A stretch of DNA of 64,000 nt from Helicobacter labetoulli (GCF_003670275.1 NZ_QXJF01000009.1:47990-111989); one strand, 5' to 3'. Counted from the first letter of the stretch, positions 37,226 to 48,618 are shown. Notes: generated from the letters alone by a model not told the origin. Made by a program: numbers and translations.

Positions 37226-37624
37226 GTGTGTGTGCTATATAGGATTTATTCTTGTGTGTTTGTGGAGATTCCACGATGGATTTTGATTTTTTTAGTGAGG
37301 GTGTATAAAAGGTTTGTCTCACCTTTGAGCGTTGGGGCTTGTCGCTACTATCCAAGCTGTTCGGAATATACAATGTGGCTTTTAAAGTTTGATAATCCCT
37401 TTCTAGCAGGATTCAAATCCCTTGCTAGAATCCTAACCTGCAATCAGCTTTTTCGTGGAGGCATAGCCTACCCACAAGCTACTTTATCTTTTCAAAACAT
37501 CATCTTTGAGCCAAAAAATGTGAAATATTGGTTTGTTCCTAGCACAAATAAAGCTTTTTTGGGTATAATGGGCGTTTTCAAAAAAACTTACACTATGCGA
37601 GTTTATATCATCAAATCACTCTAA
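37226..37624 (+). CDS. yidD: Membrane protein insertion efficiency factor
   Basis: 132 aa. YidD is a small membrane-associated protein that aids YidC-dependent insertion. The signature [29 protein letters not shown], read in two parts, with conserved cysteines, is present, followed by [15 protein letters not shown]. The start is a GTG at 37226 directly after the rnpA stop. It has about 25 residues before the conserved block and a longer C-terminus than usual. Confidence 0.9.
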   Translation: MCVLYRIYSCVFVEIPRWILIFLVRVYKRFVSPLSVGACRYYPSCSEYTMWLLKFDNPFLAGFKSLARILTCNQLFRGGIAYPQATLSFQNIIFEPKNVKYWFVPSTNKAFLGIMGVFKKTYTMRVYIIKSL

Positions 37625-37637
37625 TAAAGGTAATATA

Positions 37638-39437
37638 ATGTATCGTCCAAATGAACAAGATAGCGGTATGTCGCTTGCGCGTGTGCTTATAGCGGTTGGC
37701 TTATCCATTGCTTTTTTTGCTGTGTATGCGTATTTTGTCCCACAAAAGCCAAAAACGCAAACTTCACAAACTCAAAATACGCAAAAACCTACAGAATCTC
37801 AAGTGCAAACAGCTCTACAAACCTCCCAACCCACGCTAGAAAATTTGCAAGATTCTAGCTCTACGCAAATGGTAGAAGATTCTGCATTTTCCACCGCCAC
37901 GCCGCAATCTCTCAAGCAACGCGTTATCGTCCATATAGAATCTGATAACTTTGAGATTGAGATTGACGCGTTGGGGCGGATTAAGCAAGTGTATCTTAAA
38001 GATGAGAAATTCACACGCCACGAGCAGCAAAGCCTTTTTGGTATGATAGGCGAGGTTTTAGGCTTTAAATCCAAGCCTAAGCTTGAGCGAGATAAACTCC
38101 AGCTTTTTGAAGATTCACAGCTTCATACAATGGAAGTGCGTTTTACTGATACGCAATTAAATAAAAAGGCGTTTGAAACGCCATATACAGCAAATATTTC
38201 ACATATTAAGCTTAATAATGCCCCCTATGAGCTTACTCTAACACAGAATCTTGGCGATGTGGTGCTAAAAAAGATTCTCACCATTTACCCAAATCTCCAC
38301 TATGATGTGCGACTTGAGCTAAATAAGCCAAATGTAGAATATTTTGTAAGTAATGGTATGCGACCTACGGCAGACCCCGATACCTACGCCTTTAGGGGTG
38401 TTATTACGCGTAATGTTAATGATGGTGTTTTGACAAAGGTAGAGGATAGCGATGCGAGTAAAGACTATCTTGCCAAAATTGCCGTAGATATGCGAGAATC
38501 TAGCTTTGTAGCGAGTGTGGATAGATACTATACAAGTTTGTTTTTTACAAAATCACCTAAGGGCTTATATGTCGTAGTCAGTGGCGATAATGCACATAAT
38601 CCTATGCCTTATGTGCGATTTGAGGGGAATGCGGAGTTTTCTGGCTATATAGGTCCAAAATTTTATAAGCTCTTGCAGGGTATTGATGAGAGCTTGACCG
38701 ATGCGGTAGAGTATGGACGCATTACCTTTTTTGCCAAACCGCTTTTCTTACTTTTAGAATATTTATATGATTTATGTGGGAATTGGGGCTGGGCGATTGT
38801 GCTTTTGACATTGATTGTGCGTGTAGTGCTGTATCCTTTGACATATCGTGGTATGGTATCTATGCAAAAGCTTAAAGATTTAGCTCCAAAGATGAAAGAT
38901 TTGCAAACGCGTTATAAAGATGACCCACAAAAACTTCAAATACATATGATGGATTTATACAAAAAACACGGAGCAAATCCAATCGGTGGTTGTTTGCCGC
39001 TTATATTGCAGATTCCTGTATTTTTTGCCATTTATCGTGTGTTACATAATGCTGTGGAGCTTAAAAGTTCAGCGTGGATTTTATGGATAGATGATTTATC
39101 AGCTATTGATCCATATTTTGTGTTGCCGGTGCTTATGGGGCTAAGTATGTATGTATCCCAAAAGCTCACACCATCAAATTTTACAGACCCAATGCAAGAG
39201 AAAATCTTTAAAATGCTTCCATTAATTTTTGCCATTTTCTTTATTGTGTTCCCTTTCCCTGCCGGGCTTGTGCTGTATTGGACTGTGAATAATATATTCT
39301 CAATTATTCAGCAAATGCTTATCAATAAGGTTATGGAATCTAAAAAAGCTAAGGAAATAGCCCTGCATCACGAGAAGCACGAGCACAACAAAGAGATTCG
39401 GCAACAAACACATAAAAAGCAAAAGGGGAGAAAATGA
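37638..39437 (+). CDS. yidC: Membrane protein insertase YidC
   Basis: 599 aa. One N-terminal membrane helix (about 11-30) and a Gln/Thr/Ser-rich linker precede the large periplasmic domain (about 95-375). The five-helix insertase core follows: [23 protein letters not shown] with the hydrophilic-groove arginine, [22 protein letters not shown], and [19 protein letters not shown] basic tail (HKKQKGRK) contacts ribosomes. It lies 13 bp after yidD; its stop overlaps the next start by 4 bp. Confidence 0.95.
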   Translation: MYRPNEQDSGMSLARVLIAVGLSIAFFAVYAYFVPQKPKTQTSQTQNTQKPTESQVQTALQTSQPTLENLQDSSSTQMVEDSAFSTATPQSLKQRVIVHIESDNFEIEIDALGRIKQVYLKDEKFTRHEQQSLFGMIGEVLGFKSKPKLERDKLQLFEDSQLHTMEVRFTDTQLNKKAFETPYTANISHIKLNNAPYELTLTQNLGDVVLKKILTIYPNLHYDVRLELNKPNVEYFVSNGMRPTADPDTYAFRGVITRNVNDGVLTKVEDSDASKDYLAKIAVDMRESSFVASVDRYYTSLFFTKSPKGLYVVVSGDNAHNPMPYVRFEGNAEFSGYIGPKFYKLLQGIDESLTDAVEYGRITFFAKPLFLLLEYLYDLCGNWGWAIVLLTLIVRVVLYPLTYRGMVSMQKLKDLAPKMKDLQTRYKDDPQKLQIHMMDLYKKHGANPIGGCLPLILQIPVFFAIYRVLHNAVELKSSAWILWIDDLSAIDPYFVLPVLMGLSMYVSQKLTPSNFTDPMQEKIFKMLPLIFAIFFIVFPFPAGLVLYWTVNNIFSIIQQMLINKVMESKKAKEIALHHEKHEHNKEIRQQTHKKQKGRK

Positions 39438-40342
39438 AAAAGATTGTAGAAAAAACATTAGAAGCTGCCCTTATCAAAGCATCAACGGAATTGAATTGTT
39501 CTGTTGCAGACTTAGAATATGAGATTATTCAAAATCCAAGCAGTGGTTTTTTGGGTTTGGGCAAAAAGGAAGCAATTATTGTTGTTGAGACAAAAAATAA
39601 TCGTTTTGAATCTGCTCCTAAATCAAGCTCACCACAGGTATATGCAGCTCAAAAAAGTAGTGCAAATAGCCATACACAAGAAGTAAATCAAGTAGATAAA
39701 GATGTAAATCCACCTACAAGCTTTGCAGAATCTGCAAATAAATCAAGTGGCACAAAGCAGGAGCTATTCTCTCAATCTTATAGAGATGAATATGCTTTAG
39801 ATTCTCAATCAATTTGGGGTGGGGAGCAAAGCTACAAATCGCCAAGATCCGCCGATTCTACACGAGATGATGAAACCCGAGATGATGAAGCGAATATAGC
39901 CCAAATCCGCAGTGAGATTGAGACATTATTTTCATTTCTCCCATTTGAGATTCATCATTTTGAAGTAAAAATGTATGATGCAAATACACTTTTTGTGTAT
40001 ATTGATGGGCGTGATTGTGCCTTGCTCATAGGCGAGAGGGGCTATCGTTACAAAGCTCTTTCATACTTGCTCTTTAATTGGATTAATCCAAAGTATGGCT
40101 ACGCACTTCGCCTTGAGATTGCAGAATTTTTAAAAAATCAAGAAGAAATGATTGATGTGTATTTGAAAGATATTGTGCGACTTGTCAAGCTTAATGGCAG
40201 AGCGCAGACAAAAACACTTGATGGAATCTTAGTCTATATTGCTTTGAGTAAGTTGCGGGGTTTATTCCCTGATAAGTATGTCTCTGTGCGACAAAATGAG
40301 GCTGATGAAAAATACATCATCATCAACGATTTTAGACGCTAG
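39434..40342 (+). CDS. jag: Jag/KhpB-like RNA-binding protein
   Basis: 302 aa. The Jag N-terminal domain has [18 protein letters not shown], then a long polar linker (about 60-150), a KH-like domain containing the [18 protein letters not shown] block, and a C-terminal R3H-like region ([20 protein letters not shown]). Jag/KhpB binds small RNAs and mRNAs in other bacteria. It overlaps yidC by 4 bp and mnmE by 38 bp. Confidence 0.85.
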   Translation: MKKIVEKTLEAALIKASTELNCSVADLEYEIIQNPSSGFLGLGKKEAIIVVETKNNRFESAPKSSSPQVYAAQKSSANSHTQEVNQVDKDVNPPTSFAESANKSSGTKQELFSQSYRDEYALDSQSIWGGEQSYKSPRSADSTRDDETRDDEANIAQIRSEIETLFSFLPFEIHHFEVKMYDANTLFVYIDGRDCALLIGERGYRYKALSYLLFNWINPKYGYALRLEIAEFLKNQEEMIDVYLKDIVRLVKLNGRAQTKTLDGILVYIALSKLRGLFPDKYVSVRQNEADEKYIIINDFRR

Positions 40343-41696
40343 CACCATTGTTGCCATTGCCACACCTGTAGGGGTTGGGGCAATTAGCATTGTGCGATTG
40401 AGTGGGGAGCTTGCCTACAATATCGCCTTAAAACTCACACATAGAACTTCCCTTAAGCCACGCTACGCACATTTATGCCAAATCTATGATGAACATACCG
40501 CTATTGATGAAGCCATTGTGCTATTTTTCCCAAAGCCTCATAGCTACACTACACAAGATGTATGTGAAGTGCAGTGCCACGGCGGAATTGTGAGTGCTAG
40601 GAGTATTTTGGAGGTTTGCTTAAAACTTGGAGCGAGACTTGCAAATGCTGGGGAATTTACAAAACGCGCTTTTTTAGGCGGACGCTTGGATTTAGCCCAA
40701 ACTCACGCCATTGCTGGAATCATACAATCTCAAAGCCTTGAGGCAAATAAGATTTTAATGCGGCAGTTAAAAGGAGAGCTAAGCGAGTTTGTGCAAACAA
40801 ATCGTGAGAAGCTATTGACACTTCTTGCTTTTAGTGAGGTGAATATTGATTATAGTGAGGAAGTGGAGCAAGACTATATTACGCAAATGCAAGATTCTCT
40901 AAGGGAGCTAGAATCTTGCTTTAAGGATATTTATGAAGCCTCTATGATGCGTCTTGGTGTGATTGATGGCTATACGCTAAGTATCGTGGGGAAGCCAAAT
41001 GTAGGCAAAAGCTCATTGCTTAATGCCTTGCTAATGTATGAGCGTGCGATTGTGAGTGATGTGGAGGGGACTACGCGTGATACGATTGAAGAGAGCTTGC
41101 AGATAAATGGCTCAATTGTGCGGATTGTAGATACAGCTGGGATACGCCAAAGTGCGGATAAAATAGAGCAGATTGGTATTACAAAGACAAAACAGGCTTT
41201 AGATAGGAGCGATGTGATTATTGCACTTTTTGATAGTTCAAGGGCATTTGATGAAAAGGATAAAGAGATTTTGGATTTGCTCTCCACTCATACAGACAAG
41301 CATATTTTACTTATTTTGACAAAGAGTGATTTACCATTGGTCTTTGAAAGAGAGCGTTTGAGTGAGTTTCAAGCACAGAATCTTTTGCAAGAAACCCCCC
41401 TATATATCAGCACAGAATCTAGCGGGGCAAGGGCAGTTATAGAAGTGCTAAAAAATGTAATAGACACGCATAGTGGTGGAGATTGTCTTATCCTTACTTC
41501 GCAGTATCAGCTAGAGAGTTTGAAAAATGTGCTAGATTCTATTACCAAAGCCTATGATGTGCTAAATCTAGGCGAGTTAGAGTTGTTTTCATATCATATA
41601 CGCGACTGCATTACCGCCCTTTCAAATATCACTCACCCCTATGAAGATTCACAGCTTTTAGATAAACTTTTTGGGACATTCTGCCTAGGCAAATAG
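40305..41696 (+). CDS. mnmE: tRNA uridine-5-carboxymethylaminomethyl(34) synthesis GTPase
   Basis: 463 aa. With MnmG it modifies wobble uridine 34. The N-terminal tetrahydrofolate-binding domain begins [22 protein letters not shown]. The G domain has [21 protein letters not shown] and TKSD. The C-terminal cysteine motif reads CLGK (usually C-I/L-G-K). The ATG at 40305 follows AATGAGGC inside jag; the longer frame from 40278 is rejected for lack of a site. Confidence 0.94.
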   Translation: MKNTSSSTILDASTIVAIATPVGVGAISIVRLSGELAYNIALKLTHRTSLKPRYAHLCQIYDEHTAIDEAIVLFFPKPHSYTTQDVCEVQCHGGIVSARSILEVCLKLGARLANAGEFTKRAFLGGRLDLAQTHAIAGIIQSQSLEANKILMRQLKGELSEFVQTNREKLLTLLAFSEVNIDYSEEVEQDYITQMQDSLRELESCFKDIYEASMMRLGVIDGYTLSIVGKPNVGKSSLLNALLMYERAIVSDVEGTTRDTIEESLQINGSIVRIVDTAGIRQSADKIEQIGITKTKQALDRSDVIIALFDSSRAFDEKDKEILDLLSTHTDKHILLILTKSDLPLVFERERLSEFQAQNLLQETPLYISTESSGARAVIEVLKNVIDTHSGGDCLILTSQYQLESLKNVLDSITKAYDVLNLGELELFSYHIRDCITALSNITHPYEDSQLLDKLFGTFCLGK

Positions 41697-41727
41697 GCTA
41701 AAATGCAAACTAAATGAAAGCAGAATC

Positions 41728-42573
41728 TTGAATCTTGACTTTTCACGCTCTTTTGTGGAGCATAGAGAGATTTTTAATCGTGGTTTTTGGATTAAACGCG
41801 ATGATTGCATTCATCAATATTGCAATGGCAATAAAGCGCGGAAATTTGCAGGGCTTTTAGATTCTACACATAAAGTTTGGATAAGCTACGGGGGCAATCA
41901 GTCTAATGCGATGTTTGCTCTTGCCTATCTTGCTTTAATCAAGGGTGTGGCGTTTCACTATGTGATGCCCTCTTTTTATGGAGAGCCTGTTGGGAATCTT
42001 AAAATGTCCTTAGGCTTTAATATGACTCCGCATATATTGCCCTTTGGCTCAAGTGTGGCTCAGCTAGAATCTTATGCAAAGTCTTTGTGTTTTGATAATG
42101 CCCTTTTTATCCCGCAAGGTGGAAGCGTGGAGTTAGCACAAAAAGGTATGAATGCCTTAGCCAAAGAGCTAAGCCAAAGCATTGGTGGGAGTCCCATTAT
42201 TTTTTATACAAGCGGAAGTGGGGTTGGCGTGGTGGCGTTACAAAGGGCGTTAGATTCTTATTTTCCTAGAGCGTCTTTGGTGGTGCTTTCTTGTGCTAAG
42301 GCGGATTTAGAGCAGCAATTTTTAGCTTATGCTCTTACACCCCCGCTTATTTTGCACTCTCCATTTGCCTTTGCTAAGCCAAAAAGGGAGATTTGGCAAA
42401 TGAGAGAGTATCTTAAAAGTAGAGGGCTAGTGTGTGATCTTATTTATGATAGCGTTGGCTTTTACATTATACACAGGCATTTGGCAATGTTTGAAAATAG
42501 GGAGCTTGTGTTTATCCACTCTGGCGGACTACTTGGCAATATCTCACAAGAGCTTCGTTATAAAATACACTAA
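41728..42573 (+). CDS. PLP-dependent ACC deaminase / D-cysteine desulfhydrase family protein
   Basis: 281 aa. The fold type II PLP enzyme motifs are WIKRDDCIHQYCNGNKARKF with the cofactor lysine, SYGGNQSNAMFALAYLA, FIPQGGSVELAQKG and FIHSGGLLGN. Family members deaminate 1-aminocyclopropane-1-carboxylate or split D-cysteine; which applies is unknown. The start is a TTG at 41728 with no strong binding site. It lies 31 bp after mnmE and probably shares its transcript. Confidence 0.8.
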   Translation: MNLDFSRSFVEHREIFNRGFWIKRDDCIHQYCNGNKARKFAGLLDSTHKVWISYGGNQSNAMFALAYLALIKGVAFHYVMPSFYGEPVGNLKMSLGFNMTPHILPFGSSVAQLESYAKSLCFDNALFIPQGGSVELAQKGMNALAKELSQSIGGSPIIFYTSGSGVGVVALQRALDSYFPRASLVVLSCAKADLEQQFLAYALTPPLILHSPFAFAKPKREIWQMREYLKSRGLVCDLIYDSVGFYIIHRHLAMFENRELVFIHSGGLLGNISQELRYKIH

Positions 42574-42628
42574 ATCTTATAAAATCTTACATTTTGTTAC
42601 ATCAATTTTACTTTTTCTTATCATTTGC

Positions 42629-42666
42629 CTTGTTTTAAGGCAAATGGGGGGGGGGGGTGCTACAAT
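42629..42666 (+). promoter_or_regulatory. Promoter with G12 tract in the -35/-10 spacer (phase-variable transcription)
   Basis: A run of 12 G (42646-42657) ends 3 bp before a good -10 box TACAAT (42661-42666). A weak -35-like TTGTTT/TTGCCT region lies at about 42624-42635. Slippage of the tract would change the spacer length and so promoter strength. The outer membrane protein gene starts 52 bp downstream of the -10. Confidence 0.75.
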
Positions 42667-42718
42667 CACTCCGCTATGTTTTTAAAAACAAGCAAAAATT
42701 ACAACAAGGAGAATAACA

Positions 42719-43375
42719 ATGAAAAGATTGTTAGTGAGTTCTATTGCAGCTATGGCTCTTACAAGTAGCGTAGTTGTAGCAGAAGAAAGCGGAGTATTTG
42801 TAGGTTTGGGCCTAGGCTTTGGTGGAAGCAGTGTTAAAACTGAAGAGTCAAACGGCGGTGCATCAACAAAAGACACAGCTAATGGCAGTGGCTTAAACTA
42901 TGGCTTAGTAGCTGGTTATAAGCAATTCTTTACTGATAGCTTTGGACTTCGCTATTATGCAAATATTGACTACAATAGCTCTAAAATCAAAGTGGATACT
43001 GGAAAAGTAGCATTAAATGCCATTAACTATGGTGTGAATGTAGATGCACTTTATAACTTTGTAAGCTCTGATGGTATGGACTTTGGTGCATTCTTAGGTC
43101 TTGGACTTGGTGCTAATACTTGGAGTGGAAAAGCAGTAGATGGATTTAAAGAGCAAATTAAAGCTTCTGGTAAAAAGGTTTCAACAACAGGCTTTGATTT
43201 AGCTCTTAATGCTGGTTTGCGTGGTGTATTTGCCAAACAACACGGCGTTGAAATTTTTGCAAGAGTGCCTTTTATTGCAACGACAATGTTTGATATCAAA
43301 GATGGCACAGTGAGCGTAAAAGCTAGTGCATCTCGCAACTACAATGCAGGTGTTCGCTATACATTTAGCTTCTAA
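42719..43375 (+). CDS. Outer membrane protein, small Helicobacter beta-barrel
   Basis: 218 aa. A signal peptide (SSIAAMALTSSVVVAEE) precedes a mature domain with Gly-rich beta-strands (VFVGLGLGFGGSSVK, DFGAFLGLGLGANTW) and a final strand ending in phenylalanine (AGVRYTFSF). This is the pattern of small Helicobacter outer membrane proteins. Function is unknown; surface exposure is implied by the phase-variable promoter. ACAAGGAGAATAACA precedes the ATG. A hairpin terminator follows. Confidence 0.85.
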   Translation: MKRLLVSSIAAMALTSSVVVAEESGVFVGLGLGFGGSSVKTEESNGGASTKDTANGSGLNYGLVAGYKQFFTDSFGLRYYANIDYNSSKIKVDTGKVALNAINYGVNVDALYNFVSSDGMDFGAFLGLGLGANTWSGKAVDGFKEQIKASGKKVSTTGFDLALNAGLRGVFAKQHGVEIFARVPFIATTMFDIKDGTVSVKASASRNYNAGVRYTFSF

Positions 43376-43400
43376 GATTTTTAGAATCTATAAAGCCAAT

Positions 43401-43440
43401 TCTAGCTTTTTTTTAAAATATAAAAAGCTAGAGCATTTTT
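43401..43440 (+). terminator. Terminator after the outer membrane protein gene
   Basis: An 11-bp stem, TCTAGCTTTTT (43401-43411) with AAAAAGCTAGA (43422-43432), is followed by GCATTTTTTT. The stem is AT-rich, so strength is moderate. Confidence 0.7.
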
Positions 43441-43598
43441 TTCATCAAAACTTCTAAAATTTCCTTTTTACAGAATCTCACAGGACTTGTGCTAAGCAAA
43501 TATATAGGGCTTGGGATTCTGTAATGTATTACCAGTTTTTATCTCTTTGGCATATTTATTTTATATTATTTGCATATCAAATATAAATAGACATTGTC

Positions 43599-43626
43599 AT
43601 ACTAAAATCTTTAAAGATTCTAGTAT
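43599..43626 (-). terminator. Palindromic hairpin downstream of clpB
   Basis: ATACTAAAATCTT (43599-43611) pairs with AAGATTCTAGTAT (43614-43626), 13 bp with one C/A plus-strand mismatch that is a G-U pair in the minus-strand RNA. It lies 8 bp after the clpB stop. No strong U-run follows. Confidence 0.45.
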
Positions 43627-43633
43627 TGTAGCC

Positions 43634-46225
43634 TTACTTGCTTTCTGTTTGTCTCTCCACTTGCGCGTGGATAGAATCTCCATCTAGTGTGAAAAGCACA
43701 CTTCCTCCTTCGCTCACTTCATCACGCAGGATTAAATCAGCGAGTTTATCCTCCACCTGCTCATATAACGCCCTTTTTAGCGGACGCGCTCCATACACGC
43801 TATCAAAGCCAACTTTTGCAATATGCTCCTTAGCTTCTTTAGTTAGAGTAATATCTATGCCTTTTTCCTTAGCCTTTTTAGCAAGAGATTGAAACATAAT
43901 ATCCACAATTTGCGTGATTTGCTCCATTTCTAGAGGATTAAAAATAACAACATCATCAAGGCGATTTAAAAATTCAGGTTTAAAATACATTTTCAACGCT
44001 TCTTTGACAGCATTTTGCTTCTGTTCTTTATCTTGTATCTCTAGAATCTTATCGCTTGCGATATTGCTTGTCAAAATAATAATAGTATTGCTAAAATCAA
44101 CAATCACCCCTTTATTATCGGTCAATCGCCCATCATCAAGCACTTGCAGTAAGATATTAAACACATCAGGGTGAGCTTTCTCTACTTCATCAAATAGCAC
44201 AATACTATAAGGTTTAGCTCTTATGGCTTCAGTTAGCACTCCACCTTCTTCATAGCCGACATATCCCGGAGGCGCACCTACGAGTCGGCTTACAGCGTGT
44301 TTTTCCATATATTCACTCATATCAATTCTAACAAGTGATTTGGCATTGTCAAATAAAAATTCTGCCAAAGTCTTGGCACATTGTGTTTTACCAACTCCCG
44401 TTGGTCCCAAAAATAAAAAACTTCCAATAGGACGCGTAGTATCGCTTAGCCCAGCTTTATTGCGTTTAATCGCCCTAGCAATAGCTTTAATTGCAGATTC
44501 TTGCCCCACCACGCTTTTTTTAAGCTCAGATTCTATATCTAAAATCCGCTCTTTTTGACTTTGGAGCATTTTTTTGATAGGTATGCCACTCCAGCGGCTC
44601 ACCACACTCGCGATACTTTCCTGCGTTACGGCATTTTTAAGCAAAGTGCCATTTTTTTGCATTTGTTCCCATTGTTCTTGCAGTTCGGTTTCTTTGCTTA
44701 GGGTTTGTGGAATCTTGCCATAGTCAATTTCAGCTGCTTTGCTATAATCTCCACTTCTTTTAGCATTTTCAGATTCTCGTCTTAGGCTATCAAGACTAGC
44801 TTTGATATTTGCAATTTGTGTGAAGACATTTTTTTCCTGCTCAAAGCGACCATTGAGTGAGATTCTCTCCTCTTTGAGATTTTCTAGCTCTTTGTCAATC
44901 TCTATAATTCTTGCTTTGTTTGAATCTATGTTTTCCATATTGAGCGCTTGTTTTTCCACCTCCAAATTAGCAATTTGCTTTTTGACTTTACTAAGCTCCA
45001 ATGGCTCGGATTCTATTTGCATTTTAAGTTCAGCAGCTGCCTCATCAATCAAATCAATGGCTTTATCAGGCAAAAATCTATCCGTGATATATCGTGCGGA
45101 AAGCTTTGCTGCGGCAATAAGGGCTGAATCTGTAATATTGACATTATGGTGAGATTCAAGGTTTGGCTTAATCCCACGCAGAATCTGCAATGCCTCATTG
45201 ATACTTGGCTCATTTACGCTGATTGGCTGGAATCGGCGTGTGAGTGCGGCATCTTTTTCAAAATATTTGCGATACTCTTTGAGTGTGGTTGCACCAATTG
45301 TGTGCAACTCTCCGCGTGCAAGGGCGGGTTTTAGGATATTTGCCGCGTCCATACTGCCCTCACTTGCTCCAGCTCCTACGATTGTGTGAATCTCATCAAT
45401 AAACAAAATCACATTGCCTGCTTTTTTGACTTCATTAACGACATTTTTCAATCGCTCCTCAAACTCCCCTCTATACTTTGCCCCAGCGATTAATGCACTC
45501 ATATCAAGGGCGATGAGCCTTTTATTTTGCAAACTCAAAGGCACGGATTTTGCGATAATTCTTTGAGCCAAGCCCTCTACAACAGCGGTTTTCCCAACGC
45601 CGGGTTCGCCTAGTAGAATAGGATTATTTTTACTTTTGCGTATGAGAATTTGCATCATTGCATTAATCTCATCATCGCGTCCAATCACAGGATCAAGCGT
45701 ATTTTCTAATGCCTTTTGTGTAAGATCAATACCAAATTTGCTTAAAGATTCTAGATTGTCATCGCCACTTTGAGATTCTATTTTGCTCTCCCCTCTTAGT
45801 GCAAGGAGCGTCTTTTTAAGCTCGGTAATATCCATAAATGGTTGAAAAATATTTACAAAATCTCGCTCTTTAAGGTTGGCGATTAAAAACATATCCACCG
45901 CAATGAAGCTATCATTATTTTTTGTCGCCTCACCTTGAGCAAGATTGAGTGCGTTTGAAAGCTCCTTGCTAATACTTAGGTTTTCCTTTGAGACTTGAGA
46001 GCTTTTTGGCAAGTTATTGACTTGACTTTGGGCTTGTAGCGTAATGGCAGATTTATCAACATTCATTTTGTTTAATGCTTGATTAAGCACACTTTGATGA
46101 TTGCTCAGCAACGCCCAATACAAATGCGATGGAGCAATTTCTTGATTTTGTGAATGAAGCGCAAGTGAAGCTGCACTATCAATAGATTCTTTGAGTTGGT
46201 TAGTTAGTTTATCAAATAAATTCAT
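43634..46225 (-). CDS. clpB: ATP-dependent disaggregase ClpB
   Basis: 863 aa Hsp100 hexameric ATPase that rescues aggregated proteins with DnaK. An N-terminal Clp_N domain (about 1-150) is followed by AAA1 with Walker [14 protein letters not shown] and Walker [11 protein letters not shown]. The ClpB-specific middle coiled coil (about 400-525) comes next, then AAA2 with [13 protein letters not shown] and [14 protein letters not shown]. There is no tripeptide for ClpP docking. It is the only gene on its strand here and has a strong promoter. Confidence 0.96.
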   Translation of the reverse strand: MNLFDKLTNQLKESIDSAASLALHSQNQEIAPSHLYWALLSNHQSVLNQALNKMNVDKSAITLQAQSQVNNLPKSSQVSKENLSISKELSNALNLAQGEATKNNDSFIAVDMFLIANLKERDFVNIFQPFMDITELKKTLLALRGESKIESQSGDDNLESLSKFGIDLTQKALENTLDPVIGRDDEINAMMQILIRKSKNNPILLGEPGVGKTAVVEGLAQRIIAKSVPLSLQNKRLIALDMSALIAGAKYRGEFEERLKNVVNEVKKAGNVILFIDEIHTIVGAGASEGSMDAANILKPALARGELHTIGATTLKEYRKYFEKDAALTRRFQPISVNEPSINEALQILRGIKPNLESHHNVNITDSALIAAAKLSARYITDRFLPDKAIDLIDEAAAELKMQIESEPLELSKVKKQIANLEVEKQALNMENIDSNKARIIEIDKELENLKEERISLNGRFEQEKNVFTQIANIKASLDSLRRESENAKRSGDYSKAAEIDYGKIPQTLSKETELQEQWEQMQKNGTLLKNAVTQESIASVVSRWSGIPIKKMLQSQKERILDIESELKKSVVGQESAIKAIARAIKRNKAGLSDTTRPIGSFLFLGPTGVGKTQCAKTLAEFLFDNAKSLVRIDMSEYMEKHAVSRLVGAPPGYVGYEEGGVLTEAIRAKPYSIVLFDEVEKAHPDVFNILLQVLDDGRLTDNKGVIVDFSNTIIILTSNIASDKILEIQDKEQKQNAVKEALKMYFKPEFLNRLDDVVIFNPLEMEQITQIVDIMFQSLAKKAKEKGIDITLTKEAKEHIAKVGFDSVYGARPLKRALYEQVEDKLADLILRDEVSEGGSVLFTLDGDSIHAQVERQTESK

Positions 46226-46256
46226 AGCAAACTCCTTTATGTTTTATATGAACTGC

Positions 46257-46285
46257 ATTATATAAGTTTAGTCATTTAATGTCAA
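46257..46285 (-). promoter_or_regulatory. Consensus vegetative promoter of clpB
   Basis: On the minus strand TTGACA (46280-46285) and TATAAT (46257-46262) are both perfect with a 17-bp spacer, 32 bp before the ATG. No clear CIRCE element was found; an HspR-type repeat could not be confirmed. Confidence 0.8.
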
Positions 46286-46408
46286 GTTTATTTATAAAAT
46301 AAGTGATAAGTTTTTCTATATTTCATAGAATCTTTGCTAGATTGCTAAAAATTTAAGATTCTATTTGAATTTAGTGAGAATCTTTTGTATTTTTAAAAAT
46401 ATTTTTTA

Positions 46409-46414
46409 TATAAT
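46409..46414 (+). promoter_or_regulatory. -10 box upstream of the outer membrane protein gene and cdt genes
   Basis: TATAAT at 46409-46414 lies 46 bp before the start codon of the first gene; the -35 region is AT-rich and unclear. With only 12 bp between that gene and cdtA, this promoter may also serve cdtABC. Confidence 0.55.
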
Positions 46415-46459
46415 GCGACGCAAATTTTACTTTTTTTTAACATAAGGAGGACAAATAAA

Positions 46460-47743
46460 TTGAAAAGGTTTCTCATTGGCACTTGCTGTTTTGTTGGGCT
46501 AAGTGCCTTTGGTGTGGAATACAAGCTTGGAGGGAGTGCGGAGACTTTTGGTAAATTTGGCTTTAATAATGGAGCATATAATCAAGCCGCACAGAAAAAT
46601 CCCACAGATAGCTATGCATCTTTATTTGGGGCGATGGAGCTTGATGTCAAAGCACAAAATGGGCTAAGTGCGGCTTTGGGCGGTGCGATTAATGCTTTGG
46701 TGTATGATAGCACTTTTTCGCAAGGTGGAGAATCTTTAGGAAATGGCTATATTGGCGCGTGGTTTGGCTACAAAGGCGATAAGGCAATGGAAGCTAAGCA
46801 GTATATTTTACATAATGCGTTTGTTGGCTATGAGGGGGAGTATTTTGGCTTTAAGGCTGGGCGATATGAGAGTAGTGGGCTGGACTGGTTTGGTGCGTGG
46901 AATCAAGGCGGTGAGCTGTATATCAAAAATGACTTATTCAAGCTTTGGGGTTTTTACTCCGATAGCAGGGCTATGGCGTATAGCAATTGGTTTTGGGACT
47001 ATACGCGTTTTAGTGTAGCTGGTAAGGGTGTGTATGCTGGTGGGTTGGATCTTGGCTCGGATTCTGTAAAACTTTCGCTCTATGCTTATGGTTCGCAAGA
47101 TCGCTTTGTAGCACCGGGTGTGAAGTTTGCGTGGAATGAGGCTCTGGGAGAACAGCTCTCAAATGAGTTTGTGGCTATTGGGCTATTCCCTATAAATGAA
47201 GAGAATCCCAAAGGAATGAGCGGTGGAGCTGCGTTAGCGGGTGTAGATACGCTCTTTGGCGATAAGCTTGAGAAATACACACAAACGCTTTTTATTAGGG
47301 AGCAGGTAAATTTTTACAAGCATTTTGCGGGGATAATGCTCTATAAAAATTGGGGCAATGCAAATGCGTGGATAGGCTCATATGGCGATCCATTTAATGG
47401 GTTTGATATTTGGATAGGAAGTGCATATGATAAAGGCGCGTCTTTAAGCGATATGATAGGACGCAACGCAATGACAAGCATTGGCTATGTTGGTGGAGAT
47501 TATGGCGATTTTGCTTGGCAGATTCTAGGGCGGCACACACAAAGCCCAAGGAGTAATGAAGATAGCCTTGCATTGACTTTGAATCAAAGGCTTTATAAGG
47601 AGCTAAGTATGCGTGTAAAGATTGAGTATTTTAATGATATGACAAAGGCGGGATATTCTGTCGATGGTAAGGCAAGTCCGCTTGCGCGTAATCAAAGAAA
47701 TGATAGAAGTCATATAATGACTTGGCTGATACAGAGATTTTAA
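46460..47743 (+). CDS. Outer membrane protein, Hof-like family
   Basis: 427 aa. A signal peptide (FLIGTCCFVGLSAFG) precedes a porin-like barrel with KYGxFxSSGLDW-type strands (FGFKAGRYESSGLDWFGAWNQ) and a last strand ending in phenylalanine (MTWLIQRF). It resembles H. pylori Hof proteins, a porin-like family. The start is a TTG at 46460 after a very strong CATAAGGAGGACA. cdtA begins 12 bp after its stop. Confidence 0.75.
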   Translation: MKRFLIGTCCFVGLSAFGVEYKLGGSAETFGKFGFNNGAYNQAAQKNPTDSYASLFGAMELDVKAQNGLSAALGGAINALVYDSTFSQGGESLGNGYIGAWFGYKGDKAMEAKQYILHNAFVGYEGEYFGFKAGRYESSGLDWFGAWNQGGELYIKNDLFKLWGFYSDSRAMAYSNWFWDYTRFSVAGKGVYAGGLDLGSDSVKLSLYAYGSQDRFVAPGVKFAWNEALGEQLSNEFVAIGLFPINEENPKGMSGGAALAGVDTLFGDKLEKYTQTLFIREQVNFYKHFAGIMLYKNWGNANAWIGSYGDPFNGFDIWIGSAYDKGASLSDMIGRNAMTSIGYVGGDYGDFAWQILGRHTQSPRSNEDSLALTLNQRLYKELSMRVKIEYFNDMTKAGYSVDGKASPLARNQRNDRSHIMTWLIQRF

Positions 47744-47755
47744 AAAAGGTTTCAA

Positions 47756-48583
47756 ATGAAAAAGATAAAAAGTTTAGCCCTTTTGGTTTGTGGGGCGTTG
47801 ATATTTAGTGCGTGTGGCACAAAGATGAGTGATGTAAATCCAACTGCTGGTGTGATAGGGCATCCTACAGATTCTGATCCGTTGAAAATAGGCTCAAAGC
47901 CCAAGCCACCAGCAAAGCAAAGCACACCTACACTTGTTGTTGGACCCATAGTTGTGCCTGAAGATCAAAATAAACGCTTTAATACAAGAGTGAGAACACA
48001 AATCACCGAAGAGATGGTGGGGAAAAGCTCACGCAATGCCGTGTTGCCTATCAAGCACCCACCACTAGTTGGGAGTAGTGGAGTAAATGCACCGCCTATT
48101 CCACCGCAAAATGGAGATTGGATAGTATTGATGTCGCCCGGTGGTGCGGCTTTGACCGTGTGGGCTTTGGCACAGGGGAATTGGATATGGGGCTATACAC
48201 TTATTGATAGTATAAGCTTTGGTGGTGCACGCGTGTGGCGACTTAGATTCTTTGATAATGATGAAGTGATGATTGAAAATAACGAGACACGAACTTGTCT
48301 CAATGGCTATAAAAATGGGCTTATCCATATGGCGTGTAATACAAAAAATCGCTACCAAAGATTCAAACTCATTCCTATGTCTAATGAATCTTTTCAGCTT
48401 AAAAATGTAGGCTTGAATCAATGTGTGCAAGCACCCATAGGCAATATTTTCGGCGATTTCCATAGGGTAACAAGTATCTTTTTAACCAAATGTGCGACAG
48501 GAAGCAATTTAGATCAGCAGTGGTATGTTGCCCCACCGACTTTTTTAGTGCGTCCTTTGTATAGGCGGGATATTGATAAATGA
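47756..48583 (+). CDS. cdtA: Cytolethal distending toxin subunit A (lipoprotein, lectin-type)
   Basis: 275 aa. A lipoprotein signal with lipobox FSAC (cysteine about 21) is followed by a Pro-rich region and a ricin B-like lectin domain (about 115-260) with NNETRTCLNGYKNGLIHMAC and the QxW motif in LDQQWYV. CdtA and CdtC bind the host cell surface and deliver CdtB. The stop overlaps the longest cdtB frame by 4 bp. AAAGGTTTCAA precedes the ATG. Confidence 0.93.
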   Translation: MKKIKSLALLVCGALIFSACGTKMSDVNPTAGVIGHPTDSDPLKIGSKPKPPAKQSTPTLVVGPIVVPEDQNKRFNTRVRTQITEEMVGKSSRNAVLPIKHPPLVGSSGVNAPPIPPQNGDWIVLMSPGGAALTVWALAQGNWIWGYTLIDSISFGGARVWRLRFFDNDEVMIENNETRTCLNGYKNGLIHMACNTKNRYQRFKLIPMSNESFQLKNVGLNQCVQAPIGNIFGDFHRVTSIFLTKCATGSNLDQQWYVAPPTFLVRPLYRRDIDK

Positions 48584-48618
48584 AAATAATGGCAGTAAAA
48601 ATAATGGAGGTAGCAAAA

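Noticed and set aside
43638..45389. Several plus-strand frames opposite clpB
   Set aside because: They are antisense shadows of a well-supported gene, with no binding sites or recognisable domains.
46226..46459. CIRCE or HspR operator upstream of clpB
   Set aside because: No TTAGCACTC/GAGTGCTAA dyad, and no convincing HAIR repeat beyond the -35 TTGACA itself.
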